Below, piece after piece: positions 16,298 through 23,990 of a DNA stretch of 64,000 bases. The notes under the pieces are model-generated. The model was not told the origin of the DNA, searched no databases, and saw only the letters and a list, made by a program, of their open reading frames with translations. Origin of the DNA: Gemmobacter caeruleus (GTDB lineage: Bacteria > Pseudomonadota > Alphaproteobacteria > Rhodobacterales > Rhodobacteraceae); assembly GCF_008271655.1 (NCBI RefSeq), contig NZ_VKKX01000055.1, positions 1-64,000 of the forward strand, read 5' to 3'. Positions within the stretch are counted from its first letter, which is position 1; the number at the start of each line of letters is the position of its first letter. A program made the translations under genes and the position numbers.

Positions 16298-17116
16298 ATG
16301 ACCAACCGTTTTGAAGCACCCAAAGCCCCCCTGCGGGCAGAACCGCGGGTCTTCGCCGCCACACAGAACGTCCAACCCGTTCCTGCCACCTCCGGCGGCC
16401 TGATCCGTTCCACCCTTCTTGCGGCCGGGGCAGCCGGCGCGATCCTCGTCCTGTTCTGGCTACCTGCTGAATATGGGATCGACCCGACGGGTGTCGGAGC
16501 CCTGACCGGGCTGACCGAGATGGGCGAGATCAAGCAGCAACTTGCGGCTGAAGCGGAGGCTGATGCTCGTGCCGCCACGCCAGCTGCCGTAGCGCCCCAA
16601 ACAGAAGTCGCCGCCCCGGAAATCCTCGCGCGGCTAGACCGGATCGACGCCCAGCTTGCCACCATCGCCGCCGTAATCGGCACGCCCCCCGGCCTGTCCG
16701 ATCCTGGTGCCGCCGCACCAGCCGCCGCCGACCCGGCACCCGAGGGGGTCGCCGCAGTAGCGCCCGAACCCGTCGAGGTGGCTGTTGCCGAGGCCGACGC
16801 TTCGGAGTGGCGAGACGAGGTCAGCTATACGCTGCCCTCCGGCGAAGGCGTCGAGGTGAAGCTTGTCATGGAGCAAGGCCAGGTCGCGCGCTATGCGTGG
16901 ACCGCGAATGGTGGCGTGGTGAACTTCGACCAGCACGGCGACGGTAGCGGTGAGGAAATCAGCTATGAACAGGGCCGCGCTGTGCCCGAAAAGACAGGCG
17001 AGCTCGTCGCAGCCTTCACCGGCAACCATGGCTGGTTCTGGCGCAACCGCACCGACGAGCCAGTAACCGTGACCCTGCGGACAGGCGGAGAGTACCAGGA
17101 ACTCCGCGCACCCTGA
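16298..17116 (+). CDS. Single-pass membrane anchor protein of the HupE cluster
   Basis: 272 residues: a short cytoplasmic start, one membrane helix (STLLAAGAAGAILVLFWL, about 44-61), an Ala/Pro-rich periplasmic linker with a short coiled segment, and a C-terminal beta-rich domain (EVSYTLPSGEGVEVKLVMEQG; FTGNHGWFWRN). Relatives are annotated only as transmembrane anchor proteins beside HupE/UreJ. It starts 15 bases after hupE with SD AAAGGAGGG. It may tether or assist the transporter, but function is unknown. Confidence 0.7.
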   Translation: MTNRFEAPKAPLRAEPRVFAATQNVQPVPATSGGLIRSTLLAAGAAGAILVLFWLPAEYGIDPTGVGALTGLTEMGEIKQQLAAEAEADARAATPAAVAPQTEVAAPEILARLDRIDAQLATIAAVIGTPPGLSDPGAAAPAAADPAPEGVAAVAPEPVEVAVAEADASEWRDEVSYTLPSGEGVEVKLVMEQGQVARYAWTANGGVVNFDQHGDGSGEEISYEQGRAVPEKTGELVAAFTGNHGWFWRNRTDEPVTVTLRTGGEYQELRAP

Positions 17117-17154
17117 CGCAGCGATCTGTGCTTGAAAATGCCCGCGGCGGACAG

Positions 17155-17508
17155 TCAGAACACCAGAACCTTGTCCGCCGCGATCGTAGCCTGCGCGAGT
17201 CCGTCCATGGTGGAGCGGGTCGCCCCCTCCACCATGTCTTTTTCGTTCAGGCCACGCGCGTCCATGCAGGTGCCGCACATCAGGACGCGCCCTTTGGCAG
17301 ACAGGACCAGACCGATCATGCGTTCGATATTGTAGTATCCATCGGGCGTCTTCTGGCCAGCCTTGGCGCAAAGTACGGCGTCCGCCATCAGGAAGACGGT
17401 GATCTCTGCATCGGGATCGTTCTTGGCGAGCGCGTGCGCCATCCGCAAACCGTTAAAGCTGCGCTCGGTGCCATATGGCGGATCATTCAGGAGGATAAGG
17501 TATTTCAA
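17155..17508 (-). CDS. DsrE family sulfur-relay-like protein
   Basis: 117 residues with the DsrE/DsrF/YchN fold: KYLILLNDPPYGTERSFNGLR at the start and the conserved loop VLMCGTCMDARGL, whose Cys pair is the probable persulfide site. DsrE-like proteins carry or sense sulfane sulfur. It overlaps the upstream MFS gene by four bases (17505-17508) and is the last gene of the sterol-desaturase-like/MFS/DsrE operon facing an ArsR-rhodanese regulator, which also handles sulfane sulfur. Confidence 0.85.
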   Translation of the reverse strand: MKYLILLNDPPYGTERSFNGLRMAHALAKNDPDAEITVFLMADAVLCAKAGQKTPDGYYNIERMIGLVLSAKGRVLMCGTCMDARGLNEKDMVEGATRSTMDGLAQATIAADKVLVF

Positions 17509-18809
17509 AGCTGGCCTCCTTTGCGGGCCGGATTAAGCCGCGGATGGGTTTCCTCGCCGAGCCAGAAGAGAACGGCGCCAGAGACGAACATGGAAATCGC
17601 GACGAACCAGAAGGCAGATTCAGCCGCGCCTGTCAGGCTGGCAGCAAGACCGAGGCCGAGCGCACCAATGGCGTAGCCGAGGTCGCGCCAGAAGCGGTAG
17701 ATGCCGATGGCCGACCCACGCCAAGCGGGCGGTGTGATGTCCGCAACCGCCGCCGAAAGGTTCGGATAAAGGAGCGCCATTCCAAAGCCCGCCACACCTG
17801 CCGAGACCGACCACCAGAGCGCGCCGCTGCCCATGACCACCATCGCAACACCTGCACCGCAGATCCACATGCCCAGCACGTTCGGCCAGAACCGGCCCAC
17901 ATGGTCCGACAGCCGCCCGGTGATAAGCTGCGAGCCGCCCCAGACAAAGCCGTACGTGCCGACGATCCAGCCGACCTCTGTCAGGCTTGCACCTCGGCTA
18001 ACCAGGAAAACAGGGAACAGCGCCCAGACCAGGGCGTCGACAAACTTCTCGACAAGCCCAGCCTGGGAGATCGCGAAGAGGCGTCGGTCGCGCCAGCTCA
18101 TCAGGGCGAAGACCTCGCCCGTTGTGGGGTGATCAGAGACGCCTTCGGGATAGCGCGGCAAGGATTTCGGCGGTGCTGCCTTGTGCGCGGCGGTCTCTGC
18201 CCTGGCCCAGGGGAGCGTGTCCTTGACCCAGACCACCGAGAGCAGCAGTGCCAGCAGAACCACGGCCATGCCAAAGACCAGAAGTCCGGTCCGTGCGCCC
18301 AAGGCTTCGGCGATGTAGGCGGTCAAGATGCCCGCGGACGCCACGCCGACATAGCCCGAAAACTCATTGAGCCCCATGACGAGGCCACGTTCTTCGGCGT
18401 TGGTGATGTCAAGCTTCGCGGTCTGCGTCATCGACCAGCAGAGACCCTGGTTGACCCCAAGCAGCAGGGTCGCGGCCACGATCCAGTTCCAGTCGGGCGC
18501 ATACCAGATCATCACCGGGATCGGCAGCGCTGCAACCCAGCCCCAGAATTGCACGCGCTTGCGGCCGATCCGTTCCGACCAGCGGCCGGCGACAAAGTTC
18601 ATCACCGCCTTCACCGTGCCAAAGGCCACGACGAAAGAGGTGAGCAGAAGGAAAGCGCCACGTTCCAGCCCGAACTCGCTTTCGGCCAAAGCCGGGACTA
18701 CCGTGCGCGTCATCCCGATGGCGAAACCCACCAGCATCACCTGGATCAGCTGATGGGCGACCTGAACCTGGTTTTCCCGGATGCCTCGCGTGAAGTCGCT
18801 TGCGGTCAT
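17505..18809 (-). CDS. MFS transporter of the sulfur-linked operon
   Basis: 434 residues with 12 predicted helices and the MFS loop-2/3 signature GRWSERIGRKR near residue 77 and GRLSDHVGRFWP in the second half. The central loop (residues ~195-225) is hydrophilic. The start at 18809 overlaps the upstream stop (ATGA) and the end overlaps dsrE, so three genes are tightly coupled. Substrate is not evident; export or uptake of an anion such as a sulfur or oxyanion compound is only suggested by the neighbours. Confidence 0.78.
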   Translation of the reverse strand: MTASDFTRGIRENQVQVAHQLIQVMLVGFAIGMTRTVVPALAESEFGLERGAFLLLTSFVVAFGTVKAVMNFVAGRWSERIGRKRVQFWGWVAALPIPVMIWYAPDWNWIVAATLLLGVNQGLCWSMTQTAKLDITNAEERGLVMGLNEFSGYVGVASAGILTAYIAEALGARTGLLVFGMAVVLLALLLSVVWVKDTLPWARAETAAHKAAPPKSLPRYPEGVSDHPTTGEVFALMSWRDRRLFAISQAGLVEKFVDALVWALFPVFLVSRGASLTEVGWIVGTYGFVWGGSQLITGRLSDHVGRFWPNVLGMWICGAGVAMVVMGSGALWWSVSAGVAGFGMALLYPNLSAAVADITPPAWRGSAIGIYRFWRDLGYAIGALGLGLAASLTGAAESAFWFVAISMFVSGAVLFWLGEETHPRLNPARKGGQL

Positions 18810-19660
18810 TTGGCGGGCTCCTTTTTCGTGTTACGGGGATCGAGCGCATGGCCCGATGCCGGGCCGCGGACGGGCTGGATCAACATCCGGTCAAGCCACA
18901 GGTCGCGACGTGTGCGGAATTGCTCGATCCCGATCTCCATCCCTTGGTGCCCCTTAGCGGGCTGCGCGATGTAAGTGCCGAGCAGCCAGTCCCACCACGG
19001 CAGATTGAAGCCGTAGTTCGAGTTGGTCTCGCGCGGATCGATCGAATGATGGACACGGTGCATGTCGGGGGTAACGACGAACAGCCGCAGCACACGGTCC
19101 ACCGGGCGCGGAAGGTCTATGTTGGCGTGGTTGAAGATCGCGGTGGCGTTCAGGATCACCTCGAACAGCAGCACCGCGATGGCGGGCGGTCCGAGCGCCG
19201 CGACCACCGCTAGCTTGATCCCCATGGAGATCAGGATCTCGACGGGATGAAAGCGCAGGCCGGTCGTGGCGTCAAAATCAAGATCGGCGTGGTGCATCCG
19301 GTGCAACCGCCACAAGCCCGGGATCGCGTGGAACATCACGTGCTGGAGATAGATCGCCAGATCGAGCAGAAGCATCGAGACGACGATGGCCACCCACACG
19401 GGCGCGTCGATATTGTTGAACAGCCCCCAGCCACGGTCCTCAGCCATGACAGAAAGCCCGACCGCAAGGATCGGGAACGACAGCCGCAGGATGATCGTAT
19501 CGACAACGACAAGAGCGAGATTGTTGGTCCAGCGGATGACGCGCGGGATCTCCAGCCTGCGCCGGGGGGCTGCCACTTCCCAAAGCGCCATCGCCGCCAG
19601 AACACCCAGAAAGATGGAAAGTCGGATGGACGCCTCAGTCGCAAGGATGGTCTCGGACAT
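18806..19660 (-). CDS. Sterol desaturase/fatty-acid hydroxylase family membrane protein
   Basis: 284 residues with membrane helices and the eight-His di-iron motif series of the family: HVMFH, RLHRMHHADLDF, and PDMHRVHHSIDP, plus NSNYGFNLPWWDWLLGTY. Enzymes of this type use a di-iron centre and O2 to hydroxylate or desaturate lipids. It heads the operon that continues with an MFS transporter and DsrE. The promoter should lie in 19661-19747 near the ATTCAAG inverted repeat. The lipid substrate is unknown. Confidence 0.85.
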   Translation of the reverse strand: MSETILATEASIRLSIFLGVLAAMALWEVAAPRRRLEIPRVIRWTNNLALVVVDTIILRLSFPILAVGLSVMAEDRGWGLFNNIDAPVWVAIVVSMLLLDLAIYLQHVMFHAIPGLWRLHRMHHADLDFDATTGLRFHPVEILISMGIKLAVVAALGPPAIAVLLFEVILNATAIFNHANIDLPRPVDRVLRLFVVTPDMHRVHHSIDPRETNSNYGFNLPWWDWLLGTYIAQPAKGHQGMEIGIEQFRTRRDLWLDRMLIQPVRGPASGHALDPRNTKKEPAK

Positions 19661-19704
19661 GGGTGCTGGCCTTGGGGCTTGTGGAGCGCGATGGAATCGC
19701 TATT

Positions 19705-19724
19705 ATTCAAGTCATCGCTTGAAT
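19705..19724. promoter_or_regulatory. Inverted-repeat operator between the sulfur operon and arsR-rhodanese gene
   Basis: ATTCAAG-TCATCG-CTTGAAT, perfect 7-bp arms with a 6-bp centre, in the 87-bp divergent intergenic region. ArsR-family repressors such as BigR/SqrR bind AT-rich dyads with ATTC/GAAT ends; this is the only good candidate here, so control of both directions is likely. Confidence 0.6.
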
Positions 19725-19747
19725 GATGTAGCGTCAGGAGACACGCC

Positions 19748-20413
19748 TTGTCAATCAGCCCGAAGCTCGCCCTGCTGGAGGAATACGCCCTCGTCGCGCG
19801 CGCCTTGTCGGCACCGGCGCGTCTGATGCTGCTGGAACAACTGGCGCAAGGCGAACGCGGCGTAGAGGCGCTGGCCGACAAGACAGGCCTCACCATCGCC
19901 AACTGCTCGCAGCACCTGCAACAGTTGCGCCGGGCCGCTCTCGTCACCAGCCGCCGCGACGGCAAGGCGGTGATCTACCGGCTGACCGACGCAAAAACGC
20001 TCGCGCTGATGGACCTTCTGCGCATCGTTGCGGAGCGGAATCTCGCGCAGGTCGAGCGTATCTTGCGAGGGCTTTCAAGCGGCAAGGATGCCCCCGAGCC
20101 GGTGAGCAGGGAAGACCTGGCAGTCCGGATCGCCGAGGGTTCTGTGACCGTGCTCGATGTCCGCCCCGCAGACGAATACGCTGCAGGTCACATTTCGGGC
20201 GCGCTCAACATGCCGCTGATTGAGATCGAGCGGATCATTCCGACGCTCGATCTGGCCGCCGAAATCGTAGCATATTGCAGAGGCCCCTATTGCATCTACG
20301 CCCATCAGGCTGTGGCCGCCCTGCGCAAACACGGCATCAATGCGCGCCGCCTTGACGGCGGTTTGCCGGAATGGCGCGAGGATGGCCTGCCAGTGATGTC
20401 AGGCGCGCAATAG
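19748..20413 (+). CDS. ArsR-family repressor fused to a rhodanese domain
   Basis: Starts at TTG 19748 with CAGGAG eight bases upstream (221 aa). Residues ~10-100 form a winged-helix ArsR domain with recognition segment TIANCSQHLQQLRRAALVTSR. Residues ~118-215 are a rhodanese domain (VLDVRPADEYAAGHISGA) with the active Cys in AYCRGPYCIYAH. Such fusions sense or transfer sulfane sulfur or react with arsenic/antimony. It is divergent from the sterol-desaturase-like/MFS/DsrE operon and probably represses it through the 19705-19724 dyad. A persulfide signal is inferred. Confidence 0.85.
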   Translation: MSISPKLALLEEYALVARALSAPARLMLLEQLAQGERGVEALADKTGLTIANCSQHLQQLRRAALVTSRRDGKAVIYRLTDAKTLALMDLLRIVAERNLAQVERILRGLSSGKDAPEPVSREDLAVRIAEGSVTVLDVRPADEYAAGHISGALNMPLIEIERIIPTLDLAAEIVAYCRGPYCIYAHQAVAALRKHGINARRLDGGLPEWREDGLPVMSGAQ

Positions 20414-20516
20414 TCCGATGACCGTGCATTTCATCGGCGCACGGCCACTCGGTCGGCGATAGGCCCGGAGGCGCTCCAGCGCCGTGCCCGAGCCCATGAA
20501 AAGTGAGGCCGAAGCC

Positions 20517-20681
20517 TCACCCGAAGGGATCGTATTCCGAGACGATCACGACCTCGTCGCCGTCGATTTCATCGGCGGGGACGGCGCCGAAGGTTCCATC
20601 CCCTGCCTGGAAGACGACGATCGAGACCATGAGCGTGGCGGCGAGGGAGGCTGCGAAGGCGTGAGCATCTTTGCGGGACAT
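20517..20681 (-). CDS. Small membrane-anchored hypothetical protein (54 aa)
   Basis: ATG 20681 has an AGGAG ribosome-binding site eight bases upstream. The product has a positive N-terminus (MSRKDAHAF), one hydrophobic helix (AASLAATLMVSIVVFQ) and an acidic tail (ADEIDGDEVVIVSEYDPFG). No family was recognised; it is likely a real small plasmid gene because of the SD and topology. The frame is open upstream to 21059, but that part has no protein-like character. Confidence 0.5.
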   Translation of the reverse strand: MSRKDAHAFAASLAATLMVSIVVFQAGDGTFGAVPADEIDGDEVVIVSEYDPFG

Positions 20682-21072
20682 CTGTTTGGCTCCTGTCTTG
20701 GAGGCGGGGGACCATCCCCCGCGCGACAGGACCCCGCAGGCCCGAAGACTGGCTGACATCACCGGGTGCGTTCGGCTCGCCCGAATCCACCCGGCGGCAC
20801 GGGCTCGCCCGTAGTCCGACCCCTCGCGGGTTGATCTCGAAGAAGGGATTCGGGGCAAGGAAGGGAATGGCGAGCGGGGGATGGTCCCCTGACGACTGGA
20901 GCCGGTTGTCTCGCTGATGCCTGGAACGCCGCCAGCCTCCCGGGAAGCCTCTTGGTTGATAGCCTTTGTACTGGGGGATGGATCCTTTGGTGCCCCGCGG
21001 CATCGCGGGACGAGATTGATGTGGTCGGTGAAGGGCCCGCCCATGGGTAGGCCCCTCACGCATTGTCAGGGC
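20682..21072. other. Non-coding stretch with a 16-bp inverted repeat
   Basis: No gene is supported in these ~390 bp. GGGGACCATCCCCCGC at 20707-20722 recurs inverted and exactly at 20874-20889; each arm can also fold on itself (GGGGA-CCA-TCCCC). It could be the leader of the 54-aa gene, a regulatory RNA or a transfer/replication-related site. Confidence 0.5.
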
Positions 21073-21546
21073 TCAGGCGGCTAGGTCTGCGCCCCCTGCC
21101 CCATCGCCGCCCTCGGCATCGACGATCTCGAGCCGCGCGTTACGATAGCCTTCCCGTGCGATCCAAAGCTCGGCCGCGGTGACGGACTCTGCCAGATGCA
21201 GCAGTTCGGTGTTGCCACCGAAATCCAGCAGCACGCGCACCTGCCCGGGCTTCGGTTCCTCGGCGACTTCGAAGATCAGTCGGCTATCCGCCGAATGGCT
21301 GCGCATGATGGTGACGAGAATGACCCCGTCGGAGGAGAAGTTCCCTTCATGCAGCGTGAAGGCGGCCGGTGCGGTCCAGGTCGGATAGGCTCGGGGCGGT
21401 TCCTTCTTCACAAGACGGCCGACCCCGTTCGAGCGCTCCCAGGTTGCCAGCTTCTTGGTAAACCGTGCCGGCGGCTTGGGACTGCCGTCGGTGTAGCGGA
21501 TCAGTGCCCCCAGAGGGGCTGTGTCGATGATGGTTGTTGCAGACAT
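21073..21546 (-). CDS. Hypothetical plasmid protein (157 aa)
   Basis: Soluble, with no signal or membrane segment. Notable stretches are IRYTDGSPKPPARFTKKLATWERSNGVG (partly basic N-terminus) and VRVLLDFGGNTELLHLAESV. The C-terminal tail is Gly/Ala/Asp rich. No family or motif was recognised. It precedes the ParB-like gene's downstream end in the same orientation and shares its plasmid-maintenance neighbourhood. A hairpin lies 14 bases upstream of the start. Confidence 0.65.
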   Translation of the reverse strand: MSATTIIDTAPLGALIRYTDGSPKPPARFTKKLATWERSNGVGRLVKKEPPRAYPTWTAPAAFTLHEGNFSSDGVILVTIMRSHSADSRLIFEVAEEPKPGQVRVLLDFGGNTELLHLAESVTAAELWIAREGYRNARLEIVDAEGGDGAGGADLAA

Positions 21547-21559
21547 GATTCCTCATCCC

Positions 21560-21579
21560 GAATGCGAGCGTTCGCATTC
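21560..21579 (-). promoter_or_regulatory. Inverted repeat upstream of the 157-aa gene
   Basis: GAATGCGAGCGTTCGCATTC has 8-bp arms (GAATGCGA/TCGCATTC) around a 4-base centre, 13 bases before the start codon on the minus strand. Likely an operator or leader hairpin. Confidence 0.45.
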
Positions 21580-21644
21580 ATCATATTGAAATTGCTGTGT
21601 TTTGTGAGATAGGGGCGGGTTTTCCCGCCCCCGGATGGCTCAGA

Positions 21645-23816
21645 TCACTCTGCCGCCATCATCGACGCATCGCTGTCCGGCAGATCGGCCGTCAGGAAGG
21701 CCGGGAGATCGACTTCCTCGGGCTGACCCGCGTGCTCCCCCTGCCCTTCTGCAATCTCCTCGCCGTCGTCCACCGCCAGATCAGCGCGGCGCAGGACCTC
21801 GGGCAACCAGCCGCTGCCCTTGAGGAGCCGTTCGGCCTCAGTCGCCATCTCGCCCTTCTTCAGGTGATCGAGAAGCTGCGCAGTCCCCTCCCCCTTCGCC
21901 TCACGAACGGCTTCGAGGATCCGGGCCTTGGGCACACGGTTAAGATAGGCATCAACCGTGGGCTCCCAGCCCGCCTCGACCATGTCGAGATCGACAGCGC
22001 GAGCCAAGAGGTCGGCATGCGCCATGCGACGAGTCAGACCGCTGGCGGAGATGCCCGACCCATAGGGGTTCACCTTCTCATGGAGCGCGTTGATGCCGAA
22101 GCTGAGGCAATGCGCCAGGAGCGCCAAACGGCTGCCCTGGTCGAGGACCGTCAAATAGTCCCAGAGCGCCCCATCATCGCCGAGGGGCAGATCGGTCTCC
22201 CAAGCGGCGTGACGCTCGTCGACCAGCTTGGCCGCGATGCTGTCTTTGAGATCGGGCGCCTGCGCGGACATGTAGACGTGACGCACCGAGGCCTCGAGAC
22301 AGCTCCCCGAGGCAGAGGAGGTGCGGAAGGTGTCCGTCACCAACTTCAGGAGCAGGAGCGTCAGCGCCACGTCGGGCGACCGCCCGATGGCCTCGCGCAG
22401 CGCGAGGGTCCGGTGGGCCGTCAGTTCCATGACCAGCCGCTCGGGCAACGGCTTCAGCCCACCGTCATCTTCCTCATCGGATGCATCCGCGCCGACCGCC
22501 TGACCGCCCGAAGTGATGACGGTGCCGCCGACAGAGGTCCCCGAGGGTTTCCAGCTGGAAACACCGACATCACCCCCCTGCCCCATGACATCCGCGCCAT
22601 CGGCATCCTTAACCGCGGTCTCCTCGCGCGGCTCGTCCTCGGGCCGGACATAGCCGCGATAGACCGCGAGACTGCCGTCCCGATCAAGCGTGACGAAGAC
22701 GCCCGCGCGCCCGACCTCGGCCGGATCGTAGATCAGCGGCCGCTGCTCGAGCGCTTCCATCGCCATTTCCAGCTGACCGAGCCGAGCGTCGATCTCCTCG
22801 GGGTATTCGTCCTGGCCGGAGTATTCCTCCTCCAGCGCACGATACTCGGCGAGGAGCGTCGCGTGGGCCGCGCTTTCCTCTTCGGTCATCGGGGCGGGAT
22901 CACCGGCCAGACGCCGCAGGCCATGGCTGTAGCCATAGGGCAGGTCGGTCGCCACCTCGATCCACTTCCAGCTCTCGGCCGCAAGTGCTTCAGCCTCAGT
23001 CTGAAGCCTCTCGCTGACGAGCCGGTCGAGCAGGGCAGGGTCCTCAAGCCAACCGCCGTCATCGCCCTGAAAGAGATCGCGCAGCACGACACCGCCCGCC
23101 GCCTCATAGGCATCAACACCCACGAAGACGGCGCGACGATCCGAGGCCCGGACCGAGGTCTCGGTCAGCATGCGCCGGATGGCATAGGGCTCCTTGTTCC
23201 AAGAGTTCTTGATCGCCTCCCAGACCTGGACCTGACGCGCATGATCCGGGTTCACCGTGAAGGCCATGAGCTGTTCCAGCGTCATGCCATCCTCGGCATA
23301 GACTTCGAGAAGGGCAGGGGCCACAGAGGCGAGCTTAAGGCGCTGCTTTACGATCTGCGGCGTGACGAAGAAGGCTGCCGCAATCGCTTCCTCCCCCTGA
23401 CCCTTTTCGCGCAGAGCCTGGAATGCGCGGAACTGGTCGAGCGGGTGCAGGGCAACGCGCTGCATGTTTTCCGCGAGCGAGTCGTCCTCGGCGAGGATCT
23501 CCGACGCCGCATCCCGCACGATGCAGGGAATCGGCGCGGTCTTCGCCAGCCGCTTCTGCTTCACCAGCAACGACAGCGCCTGGAAGCGACGACCACCGGC
23601 CGGAATCTCGAACATCCCGGTCTCGACACCACCGGCATCGAACATGGGCCGGACGTTCAAGCCCTGCAGCAGTCCGCGGCGCGCGATGTCCTCTGCCAGT
23701 TCCTCGACGGAGACGCCCGCCTTGATGCGCCGGACGTTGGACTGGCTCAGCACGAGCTTGTCGAAGGGGATGTCTCGCGAGGAGGACAGGGTGATTTTCT
23801 GGGCAAGTTTCGCCAT
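21645..23816 (-). CDS. Large ParB/Srx-domain plasmid protein
   Basis: ATG 23816 (723 aa) has GGAGAA upstream. The N-terminal 200 residues are ParB-like: LVLSQSNVRRIKAG, IPAGGRRFQALSLL (box I analogue) and an HTH-containing EEAIAAAFFVTPQIVKQRLKLA. The long C-terminus includes acidic, low-complexity parts (EEEYSGQDEYPEEIDARLG) with no recognised domain. Proteins of this size are widespread on alphaproteobacterial plasmids and distinct from RepB, which is encoded separately at 25410-26342. A role in plasmid maintenance or in DNA modification by the ParB/Srx fold is possible. It shares a structured leader with the DUF932 gene. Confidence 0.82.
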   Translation of the reverse strand: MAKLAQKITLSSSRDIPFDKLVLSQSNVRRIKAGVSVEELAEDIARRGLLQGLNVRPMFDAGGVETGMFEIPAGGRRFQALSLLVKQKRLAKTAPIPCIVRDAASEILAEDDSLAENMQRVALHPLDQFRAFQALREKGQGEEAIAAAFFVTPQIVKQRLKLASVAPALLEVYAEDGMTLEQLMAFTVNPDHARQVQVWEAIKNSWNKEPYAIRRMLTETSVRASDRRAVFVGVDAYEAAGGVVLRDLFQGDDGGWLEDPALLDRLVSERLQTEAEALAAESWKWIEVATDLPYGYSHGLRRLAGDPAPMTEEESAAHATLLAEYRALEEEYSGQDEYPEEIDARLGQLEMAMEALEQRPLIYDPAEVGRAGVFVTLDRDGSLAVYRGYVRPEDEPREETAVKDADGADVMGQGGDVGVSSWKPSGTSVGGTVITSGGQAVGADASDEEDDGGLKPLPERLVMELTAHRTLALREAIGRSPDVALTLLLLKLVTDTFRTSSASGSCLEASVRHVYMSAQAPDLKDSIAAKLVDERHAAWETDLPLGDDGALWDYLTVLDQGSRLALLAHCLSFGINALHEKVNPYGSGISASGLTRRMAHADLLARAVDLDMVEAGWEPTVDAYLNRVPKARILEAVREAKGEGTAQLLDHLKKGEMATEAERLLKGSGWLPEVLRRADLAVDDGEEIAEGQGEHAGQPEEVDLPAFLTADLPDSDASMMAAE

Positions 23817-23830
23817 CAGTTCTTCTCCAC

Positions 23831-23874
23831 GACGGGCGCCGGAAGCCACTCTCCCGATCTCACTTCCCGTCACC
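23831..23874 (-). promoter_or_regulatory. Structured leader of the ParB-like gene, copy 2
   Basis: Nearly identical to 1774-1816: outer GACGGG/CCCGUC stem, inner GGGAG-AGUGG-CUUCC hairpin, and the conserved GCCGG and GGUGACGGG ends. It stops 14 nt before the start codon. Only the inter-stem spacer differs substantially. Confidence 0.5.
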
Positions 23875-23925
23875 CTTCAAACGCCCAACCTTTCCCTCTC
23901 TTCGGCTACCGACCCATTGCCGCGT

Positions 23926-23990
23926 GACTTAACAGCTGTAAAGTCGCGCCGAACTTGATGATCGCTCCAAGAGACTTAACAGCTGTTATG
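23926..23990. repeat. parS-like direct/inverted repeats at the 3' end of repC
   Basis: Two copies of GACTTAACAGCTGT: 23926-23945, an imperfect 20-bp palindrome (two mismatched pairs), and 23973-23990, with the core TAACAGCTGTTA palindrome overlapping the repC stop. They fit the known repABC parS consensus GTTNNCNGCNGNNAAC except at the outermost bases. A third, half-degenerate copy is inside repB at 25843-25858. Probable binding sites of RepB for plasmid partition and incompatibility. Confidence 0.55.

Noticed and set aside
17544-18974. 476-residue plus-strand open frame
   Set aside because: Antisense to the MFS gene; composition typical of a shadow frame.
21597-23927. 776-residue plus-strand open frame
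   Set aside because: Antisense to the ParB-like gene, which has clear domains, SD and context.
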